The notes beneath the pieces are model-generated. The model was given only the letters and a program-made list of their open reading frames with translations, made no database searches and was not told where the DNA came from. Shown piece after piece: positions 1 to 5,359 of a DNA stretch of 22,905 nucleotides; the stretch's first letter is position 1; each line of letters starts with the position of its first letter. The translations under genes and the position numbers were made by a program. Origin of the DNA: a virus; IMG/VR virus record IMGVR_UViG_3300034012_000818, positions 1 to 22,905 of that record; one strand, written 5' to 3'.

Positions 1-1
1 A

Positions 2-499
2 AAAGAATTCGTAATAAAGGACAACGTAAACTTCGGGGAATGGGATTGGGCAGAACTAGCGAACGGCTGGGCAAACTCAGACCTGACAGAGTGGGGACTT
101 AGTCAGCAATTGGAATTTGCAGACCACTTTGGAGAGAAGGACGTTGACCCCGAAAACAAATACTCAAGAAAAGTTGAAGCACCTATCTACGAGCCAAAAA
201 ACGAAAAGCCTTCCGTAGCGGACCTAATCGACAAAACAAAAACCGTCGCTTTGATTGAAAGAATAAACGCATCATCGGTACCAGAGGAGGAAAAGGAATT
301 TCTAAGACTATCCGCGCAGCGGCATTTAGTTTTTAAGTATTCCTTAATCGCAGACTATTACGCACACTCAGAACCAGAAACGCAAAGCCTGATGGAAGAT
401 TCCGCACTCGTTATAGTAGACTTTGACCAGGCAATAGAAAAAGGATTCGTTCAACTCTCAAAAGAAATAGCGGAGACCTATGCTTCGGAATATGAATGA
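2..499 (+). CDS. ParB-like N-terminal-domain phage protein (5' partial)
   Basis: The frame is open from the first bases of the window to a TGA at 497-499, so the true start lies upstream. The first visible residues (KEFVIKDNVNFGEWDW, then ELANGW and LTEWGL) match the end of the ParB/Spo0J-like N-terminal domain found in phage proteins often annotated as ParB-like nucleases or DNA-modification proteins. The remaining ~130 residues are charged and helical, with a segment reading IYEPKNEKPSVADLID followed by a conserved-looking block (EEEKEFLRLSAQRH, YYAH, ALVIVDFDQAIEKGF). I recall this pattern from ParB-domain proteins that sit beside phage glycosyltransferase genes. The catalytic half of the ParB domain is outside the window, so activity cannot be judged. 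It overlaps the next gene by 20 nt, which suggests translational coupling and a shared role in DNA modification. Confidence 0.75.
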   Translation, partial: KEFVIKDNVNFGEWDWAELANGWANSDLTEWGLSQQLEFADHFGEKDVDPENKYSRKVEAPIYEPKNEKPSVADLIDKTKTVALIERINASSVPEEEKEFLRLSAQRHLVFKYSLIADYYAHSEPETQSLMEDSALVIVDFDQAIEKGFVQLSKEIAETYASEYE

Positions 500-1337
500 T
501 TTTTGCATCTTCATTCTAACCCACGGAAGACCAAACAGCGTTTTTACCTGGGAGACCTTAAGAAAGGTCGGGGTGGAGATCCCGATCTATATTATTATTG
601 ATAGCGATGACCAACGAAAGGAAGAGTATTTTTTTAATTTCGGGGACAGGGTTGTCGTATTCGACAAGGCAGAAATCAAATTCGAAACAGCGGAAAACTT
701 CGGGAATAAAAAGTGCATTTCATTTGCTAGAAACGCTTGCTTCGACATAGCGGGGGAACTAGGGTATGAATACTTTATCCAACTCGACGACGACTACACT
801 CATTTCAACTATCGTTTCGACTCCGAATACCGTTATCAGTTCAAAACACTTCGAAAGATAGACGACATTTTTTATTCAATCCTAGACTTCTACAAGAAAA
901 CACCCTTTACGACACTTTCAATTTCGCAGGGTGGGGACTTTTTTGGCGGGGAAAAAGGAAAGACAGCCGAATCAATATCAATCAGAAGGAAGGCGATGAA
1001 TAGTTTCTTTTGCTCTACAAGCCGCCCGTTTCAATTTATAGGCATGATAAACGAAGATGTGAATACCTACGTGCATCGGGGCTCGCAAGGCGTCCTTATT
1101 GGTCAAATAAACAATGTTGCACTGCAACAAAGAGCAACACAACAGGAAGACGGGGGAATGAGCGAGACCTACCTTAACAGCGGAACCTATGTGAAATCAT
1201 TCTACACAATTCTATTCGCTCCGAGTTGCACTAAGATAAGACTAATGGGTGAATCTAATATGCGGTTGCATCACTCAATTAAATGGGAGAATGCCGTAGT
1301 GAAAATTCTACACGAAAAACAAAGGAAACAGCGATGA
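480..1337 (+). CDS. TET-associated-glycosyltransferase-like protein (GT-A type)
   Basis: The 285-residue product has the hallmarks of a phage glycosyltransferase family related to TET-associated glycosyltransferases (TAGT). It opens with FILTHGRPNSVFTWETLRK (residues ~11-29), continues with IYIIIDSDDQ and the block SFARNACFDIA (81-91), and has an acidic LDDDY motif (102-106) in the position of the GT-A DxD metal/nucleotide-sugar site. Further on come AMNSFFCS, MINEDVNTY and MRLHHSIKW. Members of this family are known or predicted to transfer sugars to hydroxymethylated cytosine in phage DNA; the exact substrate here is inferred. No TET/JBP oxygenase is visible, but the region upstream is missing. 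The start could be 480 (GGAG at 472-475, short spacer) or 492, which gives MNDFCIFIL. It overlaps the upstream ParB-like gene and shares an ATGA junction with the small terminase. Confidence 0.72.
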   Translation: MLRNMNDFCIFILTHGRPNSVFTWETLRKVGVEIPIYIIIDSDDQRKEEYFFNFGDRVVVFDKAEIKFETAENFGNKKCISFARNACFDIAGELGYEYFIQLDDDYTHFNYRFDSEYRYQFKTLRKIDDIFYSILDFYKKTPFTTLSISQGGDFFGGEKGKTAESISIRRKAMNSFFCSTSRPFQFIGMINEDVNTYVHRGSQGVLIGQINNVALQQRATQQEDGGMSETYLNSGTYVKSFYTILFAPSCTKIRLMGESNMRLHHSIKWENAVVKILHEKQRKQR

Positions 1338-1693
1338 AACAGCGTGAGACAATAGAAGGAAAGAACGGGGGTAGGCTAAACAGACCACAAAAGGGCGACC
1401 CATCACCAAACCCAAACGGAAGACCAAAAGGGACAAGGAACAGAGCGACAATCGTAAAAGAGTTCCTGGATGTCATAACGGCAGGCAAAAACCCTCTCAG
1501 CGGGGAGGACGAGAATCTTTCCGTTGAACAGCGTATGACCCTAGCAATGATTGGCCAGGTTATAAACAAAGGGAACGTTCAAGCATACAACGCAATCTTA
1601 GACAATCGTTACGGGAAGCAAAAAGACTCGGTATCCGTAGAGTCTCCTATCATATTGGAATATGTCCGACCAGCCAAACCGCCAGAGAATTGA
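1334..1693 (+). CDS. terS: small terminase subunit (DUF5681-like)
   Basis: The product is 119 residues. The basic N-terminal part contains NPNGRPKGTRNRATIVKEFL (~26-45), the signature of the DUF5681 family seen in phage small terminase or terminase-adjacent proteins. A helical central region (QRMTLAMIGQVINKGNVQAY) and a short C-terminal tail follow. The start at 1334 is chosen because AAGGA at 1322-1326 is 7 nt upstream and the ATG overlaps the TGA of the preceding gene (ATGA); an in-frame ATG at 1283 would bury it in that gene. It overlaps the large terminase gene by 32 nt, the expected neighbour. The likely role is recognition of phage DNA and delivery to the large subunit; this rests on position plus the motif. 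Confidence 0.75.
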   Translation: MKQRETIEGKNGGRLNRPQKGDPSPNPNGRPKGTRNRATIVKEFLDVITAGKNPLSGEDENLSVEQRMTLAMIGQVINKGNVQAYNAILDNRYGKQKDSVSVESPIILEYVRPAKPPEN

Positions 1694-2903
1694 ACTTTTA
1701 TGGGATCAAGCGAGGTTCGTAGACTCAGAGGCGAGGTTCGTTCTAAATTCAGGCGGGGTAGGAAGCGGGAAGACCTATTCGATTGTTTTAAAAGTCCTAG
1801 AGCTTATTAAAAGATTCCCAGGAATAATGGTTTTGATCGGGGCGAGGACTTTCCCACAGTTAAGAGACACCACGATGCGGGAGTTTTTCAATGTCTGCCC
1901 ATCATCTTGGATTGCAGAAAACAACAAATCGAATCACAACCTAGTTTTGGCGAACGGTTCGACAATATTTTTTCGCCAGCTTGACGATCCAAATAAGCTG
2001 AAATCATACAACCTTGGAGCGGCGGCAATCGAGGAAATGTCAGACGTTCCAGAAGAGTTTTTTAAAATGCTTCGAACAAGAATGAGACAACCAAATATGC
2101 CAGGGTGCATCTTCGGAGCAACGAACCCAGACGTCTTCGGAAACTGGGTTTACAAGCGGTTTATCGAATCGCCGATTGAAGGCTCAACGGTCATTTATTC
2201 AAACACCGCACGGAACGTATATTTACCAGACGACTTCCTCAAAGACTTGGAAGAACTAAAGAAAACGAATCCAGATTACTATCGGCGAATGGTGGAGGGT
2301 CAGTGGGGAGCAATGGAAGGTCTCATTTACAATTTACCCGTTCGGTCAATTCGAGAAATGCCAGCGTATGAAGATCGAGAAAAATGGATTCCTTGGCATA
2401 GAACATTTGACCGATTCATTGCGGGTCTGGACTTCGGATTCACTCACCCGACCGCGATGGCAATTATTGGCAAAAAACGAGAGCTATCTTTTCAAGTTGA
2501 TGAAGTGTATCAAAGAGGACTCACTTCAAATGAGATCGTGGACATAGCAAAGCGGAAATGCCGTGAATGGCGAATTGATACCGTATACTGTGACTCGGCA
2601 AGACCTGAAATTATTGAAGACTTACAACGAGCCGGCGTTCCAGCAGTTGCGGCGAACAAAGACGTGTTTCTTGGAATCCTTTACATGAAGAGCCGCGTCA
2701 ACTCCGGCGAATACGTAGTCAACTCAGCTTGCACTGCAACGATTCGAGAATTCAATTCCTATATTTGGGACGCGAAAAACAAAACAAAAGAGGTTCCGAT
2801 TAAAGCAAACGACGATATGATGGACGCGCTTCGATACGCAGAATACTCGGACAAGCATAATGAAGGCGTAGACATGGCTGAATTGTTATTAGGAAAATAC
2901 TAA
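1662..2903 (+). CDS. terL: large terminase subunit (packaging ATPase/nuclease)
   Basis: The 413-residue product carries both enzymatic parts of a terminase. In the ATPase half, Walker A is GGVGSGKT (31-38), Walker B with the catalytic glutamate is AAAIEEMSD (120-128), and the coupling motif is GATNP (152-156). In the RNase H-like nuclease half the metal-binding acidic positions are GLDFGF (D257), VYCDSA (D311) and NDDMMDALRYA (D388). It pumps DNA into the prohead at the portal and cuts the concatemer. Length is usual for a compact TerL. The start at 1662 lies inside the terS end, with GGAA just upstream, so translation is probably coupled. The gene is followed by a promoter-like site and an accessory cassette rather than by the portal gene, which is unusual. 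Confidence 0.97.
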   Translation: MSDQPNRQRIELLWDQARFVDSEARFVLNSGGVGSGKTYSIVLKVLELIKRFPGIMVLIGARTFPQLRDTTMREFFNVCPSSWIAENNKSNHNLVLANGSTIFFRQLDDPNKLKSYNLGAAAIEEMSDVPEEFFKMLRTRMRQPNMPGCIFGATNPDVFGNWVYKRFIESPIEGSTVIYSNTARNVYLPDDFLKDLEELKKTNPDYYRRMVEGQWGAMEGLIYNLPVRSIREMPAYEDREKWIPWHRTFDRFIAGLDFGFTHPTAMAIIGKKRELSFQVDEVYQRGLTSNEIVDIAKRKCREWRIDTVYCDSARPEIIEDLQRAGVPAVAANKDVFLGILYMKSRVNSGEYVVNSACTATIREFNSYIWDAKNKTKEVPIKANDDMMDALRYAEYSDKHNEGVDMAELLLGKY

Positions 2904-2910
2904 AAAATAC

Positions 2911-2938
2911 TTTACACAAAATTATTGATAATTACGAT
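2911..2938 (+). promoter_or_regulatory. sigma70-like promoter before the accessory cassette
   Basis: TTTACA (2911-2916) and TACGAT (2933-2938) are separated by 16 nt in an AT-rich 59-nt gap between terL and the next gene. This is one of the few real intergenic gaps in the window. It would drive the small-gene cassette independently. The call is by consensus only. Confidence 0.45.
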
Positions 2939-2962
2939 TAGGTAAATTAAAGGAGAACCAAC

Positions 2963-3106
2963 TTGAAAAAAACCTACGTAATTTCAATGAGACTTGAAGA
3001 AGACGAATACGCCAAACTCAAAAAGCTATGCGAGACTGTAAAGGCAACCGCGCGATGGGACAGATACGTTTATAGCGCCTTAATTAAAAAGGCGGCAAAC
3101 AAATGA
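2963..3106 (+). CDS. small ribbon-helix-helix-like protein, TTG start
   Basis: A 47-residue frame begins at TTG 2963, preceded by a strong AGGAG (2951-2955) at 7 nt. It ends in a TGA that overlaps the next ATG (ATGA at 3103-3106). The product reads MKKTYVISMRLEEDEYAKLK, then a second helix with LCETVKATARWDRYVYSALI. A short beta strand (TYVISMRL) followed by two amphipathic helices is the layout of CopG/Arc ribbon-helix-helix DNA-binding proteins. The strong ribosome site, coupled overlap and position right after a promoter-like sequence support a real gene, possibly a regulator of this cassette. The fold assignment is inference. Confidence 0.65.
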   Translation: MKKTYVISMRLEEDEYAKLKKLCETVKATARWDRYVYSALIKKAANK

Positions 3107-3306
3107 ACGAGTACAGCTTGGAAGAAACAAGACAGCGCATCGGCTGTTATGTATCTAAAATAAGTAAGTTATGCAACCAGGGAAAAATTAAGAGAACTCG
3201 AACAGGATACTACTTAAAAGAGTCTGTGGACAAATACATAGCCGACATAGAAGAGCGGAAGAGAATAACAAAACCAGATTGGATACGACAAGGGAGCGCG
3301 CCATGA
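3103..3306 (+). CDS. excisionase/AlpA-like HTH DNA-binding protein
   Basis: The 67-residue product starts MNEYSLEETRQRIGCYVSKI and continues SKLCNQGKIKRTRTGYYLKE with VDKYI. This is the layout of the MerR/excisionase-type helix-turn-helix (HTH_17): an 'xSLEETxxxIG' first helix, a recognition helix, a basic wing with aromatic residues, and a following short helix. A basic tail (EERKRITKPDWIRQ) follows. It overlaps its neighbours on both sides by ATGA junctions, so it is co-translated with the ribbon-helix-helix-like protein. With no integrase in view it could be a regulator or a directionality factor; I cannot choose between these. Confidence 0.7.
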   Translation: MNEYSLEETRQRIGCYVSKISKLCNQGKIKRTRTGYYLKESVDKYIADIEERKRITKPDWIRQGSAP

Positions 3307-3443
3307 AGAACCCGAACAAAGGAATTGATCCACGCGATCCAGAATACGATGACAGATACGCTGACATTCCGGATGACGAATGGGAAGACGCGGCTGTATG
3401 GGAAGCGGAGCAGAAGTTGGAAGAAATGGAGAATAGACGATGA
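3303..3443 (+). CDS. highly acidic 46-residue protein of unknown function
   Basis: ATG at 3303 overlaps the TGA of the HTH gene, and its own TGA overlaps the next ATG. The product has 16 Asp/Glu against 7 Lys/Arg (net about -9), mostly in the middle and C-terminal part (YDDRYADIPDDEWEDAAVWE). I do not recognise a family. The coupled ATGA junctions on both sides are the main evidence that it is translated. Small acidic phage proteins are sometimes inhibitors or DNA mimics, but nothing here shows that. Confidence 0.55.
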   Translation: MKNPNKGIDPRDPEYDDRYADIPDDEWEDAAVWEAEQKLEEMENRR

Positions 3444-3532
3444 ATATACAAGAAATTATGATGATACTTAATGTCGCACTATGGTGGGCATTGCTACTTC
3501 TTGCAATGGTATTTGCAACGAGGAAGCCATGA
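3440..3532 (+). CDS. 30-residue single-pass membrane peptide
   Basis: The frame opens at ATG 3440, overlapping the previous stop, and ends at TGA 3530-3532, overlapping the next start. The product is a short polar N-terminus (MNIQEI), a hydrophobic run (MMILNVALWWALLLLAMVFA, ~7-26), and a basic end (TRKP). This is one transmembrane helix with a positive flank. Coupled overlaps on both sides support translation. It resembles phage membrane mini-proteins in general, such as superinfection-exclusion or spanin-like peptides, but no specific family is recognised. Confidence 0.5.
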   Translation: MNIQEIMMILNVALWWALLLLAMVFATRKP

Positions 3533-4167
3533 ACGGAATATACATTGAATACAACAAACTAAAACCACATCACATTGAGTGGTTGGATAAGTGCGGGGCG
3601 AAATGGGCTAGCCGAGACAAATTTTCTGGAATACGAGGTATCATTGAATTTGTTTGTTTGTCAACTTACGACGACAAAGAATGGGGTTTTTATTATGGTA
3701 AAGAAGTCGAAAACTGCCAAACAGCAGACGAATTCTGTCAAGGTGTAGCTAAACGGTTGGGGATTGAGTATGTAAGGGAACGACATGATACCTCAGAAAT
3801 CGAGAAACGAACAGAAGAATACTTCCAAAAAAAACTAGCCGACAAGCTAGCAGAACACGACATGGCAGACGCGTTGTTTCCGCAAAGTGGTGACGACATA
3901 AATGTCGCTACCAAAGAAGAAGTGAAGTATAAGCACTTACGTGAATGCTTTCACTGGGACGAAGACAGATATATTCTTTCTGAGTCATTTGATACCGTTA
4001 TCCGTGCTGTCCTTAAAGACCTACCACAAGAGTATGTTGTTTGTTCCAATGAATCTTTTAGATACGGACGGTTTGGAAAATTAGCACCACATGACACAGG
4101 AAATATTTTTCAACGCATAGGCAGTATAAGCGAAAAGGTTGAGATCGTTAAAGAGGGGTTTGTCTAA
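3529..4167 (+). CDS. unknown 212-residue phage protein
   Basis: The start at 3529 is chosen over the in-frame ATG 48 nt upstream because it overlaps the membrane-peptide stop and has AGGA at 3521-3524. The product begins MNGIYIEYNKLKPHHIEWLD and has an aromatic, cysteine-containing first third (EFVCLSTYDDKEWGFYYG), a charged helical middle (TEEYFQKKLADKLAEHDMAD) and a mixed C-terminal part. There is no signal peptide or membrane segment. I do not recognise a family. It is the largest gene of the cassette and joins the zinc-ribbon gene by a TAATG junction. Confidence 0.7.
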   Translation: MNGIYIEYNKLKPHHIEWLDKCGAKWASRDKFSGIRGIIEFVCLSTYDDKEWGFYYGKEVENCQTADEFCQGVAKRLGIEYVRERHDTSEIEKRTEEYFQKKLADKLAEHDMADALFPQSGDDINVATKEEVKYKHLRECFHWDEDRYILSESFDTVIRAVLKDLPQEYVVCSNESFRYGRFGKLAPHDTGNIFQRIGSISEKVEIVKEGFV

Positions 4168-4400
4168 TGAAACCAGTATGTAAAAAATGCGGTAAAGAAC
4201 TTGTGGGTACATCGACATACTGTTCGCCATACTGTATAGCTAGTTATCCTTCTACAAGCCAAGCAAAACAAAAGTTAATTGAGGCGATAAAGATAATGCA
4301 ACAAAGGAACGAAAACGAGAGCGCATACTCGGAAGAGTTTTATTCCGCAGATGAAGCCTACAAGGTATGCATTAAACTAATTGAGGAGATATTAAAATGA
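4167..4400 (+). CDS. small zinc-ribbon-type protein
   Basis: The 77-residue product begins with two cysteine pairs, C5-x2-C8 and C19-x3-C23 (CKKCGKELVGTSTYCSPYC), a treble-clef/zinc-ribbon-like arrangement. The rest is a helical charged tail (QAKQKLIEAIKIMQQRNE and YKVCIKLIEEILK). It likely binds zinc; partner and role are unknown. AGAGGGG lies about 10 nt upstream. It ends in an ATGA overlap with the next gene. Confidence 0.65.
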   Translation: MKPVCKKCGKELVGTSTYCSPYCIASYPSTSQAKQKLIEAIKIMQQRNENESAYSEEFYSADEAYKVCIKLIEEILK

Positions 4401-4600
4401 CCAAACATAGAACTGAAACAATGTGGATTGCGTGGCATAGCAAAAGAAAATATATACCACAAACTGGTAGTAAAACAAAAAAAGGATGCGTTTTATTAAC
4501 AAAGTTTTATATGAATTCACCATATTGGGAGCAATGCGTCCCAATCAAAGTCCAGATAACAGAGATACAATCAAAGAAGAGAGGGAAGGGATGGAACTAA
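4397..4600 (+). CDS. unknown 67-residue basic protein
   Basis: The ATG at 4397 overlaps the previous stop, and GAGGAG at 4383-4388 sits 8 nt upstream, a good ribosome site. The product is basic and aromatic (MTKHRTETMWIAWHSKRKYI, later SPYWEQCVPIKVQITEIQSK). I do not recognise it. Its 3' end overlaps the next start by 10 nt. Confidence 0.5.
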   Translation: MTKHRTETMWIAWHSKRKYIPQTGSKTKKGCVLLTKFYMNSPYWEQCVPIKVQITEIQSKKRGKGWN

Positions 4601-4857
4601 CTAAACTAATAGAGCAATATGAAAGAGAGAACCCAGGTGAGAAAGCGTTCTCAGGCGAATTTGGTTGGCGGGAAAAATTTGTCCTATGGCTCGCTTCCCG
4701 TCCTACTTGCGGAGTAGAGCAAAGGAATTTTTTAGATGAGGTGGAAAAGAAAGGAAAATATAATTTCAAAGTGAAAGTTATTGAAATTAGTGCTTATAGC
4801 GAACTCGATCAAGATGATTTTACCGCCGACCTATCCAAAGTGATTAAAGGAGAATAG
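4591..4857 (+). CDS. unknown 88-residue protein
   Basis: The start at 4591 is preferred because GAGGGAAGGG (4581-4590) abuts it and it slightly overlaps the previous gene; in-frame ATGs at 4486 and 4534 would overlap much more. The product starts MELTKLIEQYERENPGEKAF and contains FGWREKFVLWLASRP, then a charged C-terminal part ending DFTADLSKVIKGE. No family is recognised. It is followed after 3 nt by the next gene. Confidence 0.55.
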   Translation: MELTKLIEQYERENPGEKAFSGEFGWREKFVLWLASRPTCGVEQRNFLDEVEKKGKYNFKVKVIEISAYSELDQDDFTADLSKVIKGE

Positions 4858-4860
4858 GCT

Positions 4861-5241
4861 ATGAGTGAGATAAAACGATACGGTTTAGTCTTGCGAAACG
4901 ACGACATGGGAGACTATAATTGCATAGAAGAAGTTCCCGATGGTGGCTATGTTGATTATGACGACTACGAATCCGAACGCCTAGCACATGAACAGACCAA
5001 AAAGAATTCAGACATAACAGTTCAAGCGTTACTTATTGAACAAGAAGCACATGAAGCTACTCGCAAGGAACTGGAAGAGTTACAAGATGCGATTGCAATG
5101 AGGGCACGGCAAAGGGTGGCAATGGGAAACAATAGCAAAGAATACCATTTAACCTTAAATCTTATTTACCCAGGACAAGGACTAAAGGACGAGATTTTGA
5201 TTGACGCAATCCAAGCATCAAGGGAGAGAGCGAGCGCCTAA
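4861..5241 (+). CDS. unknown 126-residue protein with central coiled coil
   Basis: AAAGGAG (4846-4852) lies 8 nt before the ATG. The product starts MSEIKRYGLVLRNDDMGDYN and has an acidic tyrosine-rich stretch (GGYVDYDDYESERLAHEQ). A helix follows that is likely to form a coiled coil (LLIEQEAHEATRKELEELQD, ~57-76), and the C-terminus is mixed. It is the last gene of the cassette. No family is recognised. Confidence 0.6.
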   Translation: MSEIKRYGLVLRNDDMGDYNCIEEVPDGGYVDYDDYESERLAHEQTKKNSDITVQALLIEQEAHEATRKELEELQDAIAMRARQRVAMGNNSKEYHLTLNLIYPGQGLKDEILIDAIQASRERASA

Positions 5242-5260
5242 AATCCGACTGCAAAAAAAC

Positions 5261-5290
5261 TTGACGAATCCTTCCTACCGTGATTAGGTT
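5261..5290 (+). promoter_or_regulatory. promoter-like site before the portal gene
   Basis: TTGACG (5261-5266) matches the -35 consensus in five of six bases. The best -10 candidates 17-18 nt downstream are weak (TTAGGT or TAGGTT at 5284-5290). They lie in a stretch, GATTAGGTTAAAT (5282-5294), that closely resembles GATTAGGTAAAT (2936-2947) in the other intergenic gap. It may start the structural operon. Confidence 0.35.
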
Positions 5291-5308
5291 AAATCCTACG
5301 AGGCGCTT

Positions 5309-5359
5309 ATGGTCAAATCACCTACCGCCAATCACATTCCGACGGCGGAAAGCCCTTGA
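5309..5359 (+). CDS. possible 16-residue leader peptide before portal
   Basis: A short frame, MVKSPTAN then HIPTAESP, runs from ATG 5309 (GAGG at 5300-5303) to a TGA at 5357-5359. The stop overlaps the TTG start of the portal gene. The same stop/start overlap is the rule at gene borders elsewhere in the window, so this may be a leader that couples translation into the portal gene. Chance is a real alternative. Confidence 0.25.
   Translation: MVKSPTANHIPTAESP
5325..5348. repeat. short inverted repeat upstream of portal
   Basis: CCGCC (5325-5329) pairs with GGCGG (5344-5348) across a 14-nt loop, directly before the portal TTG. The 3' arm falls in the only purine-rich stretch that could serve as its ribosome site (GGCGGAAAG). 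It could therefore mask initiation. There is no T-tract, so it is not a terminator. Confidence 0.3.

Noticed and set aside
1279-1569. 96-codon antisense frame over the small terminase gene
   Set aside because: The + strand gene carries a recognisable DUF5681 motif; the antisense product has no domain and no ribosome site.
3481-3528. Upstream in-frame ATG for the 212-residue unknown protein
   Set aside because: It would overlap the membrane-peptide gene by 52 nt; the ATG at 3529 has AGGA upstream and the ATGA junction used throughout the operon.
5325-5348. CCGCC/GGCGG inverted repeat as a transcription terminator
   Set aside because: The stem is 5 bp with a 14-nt loop and no T-tract; it lies against the portal start and is better seen as a possible translational element.
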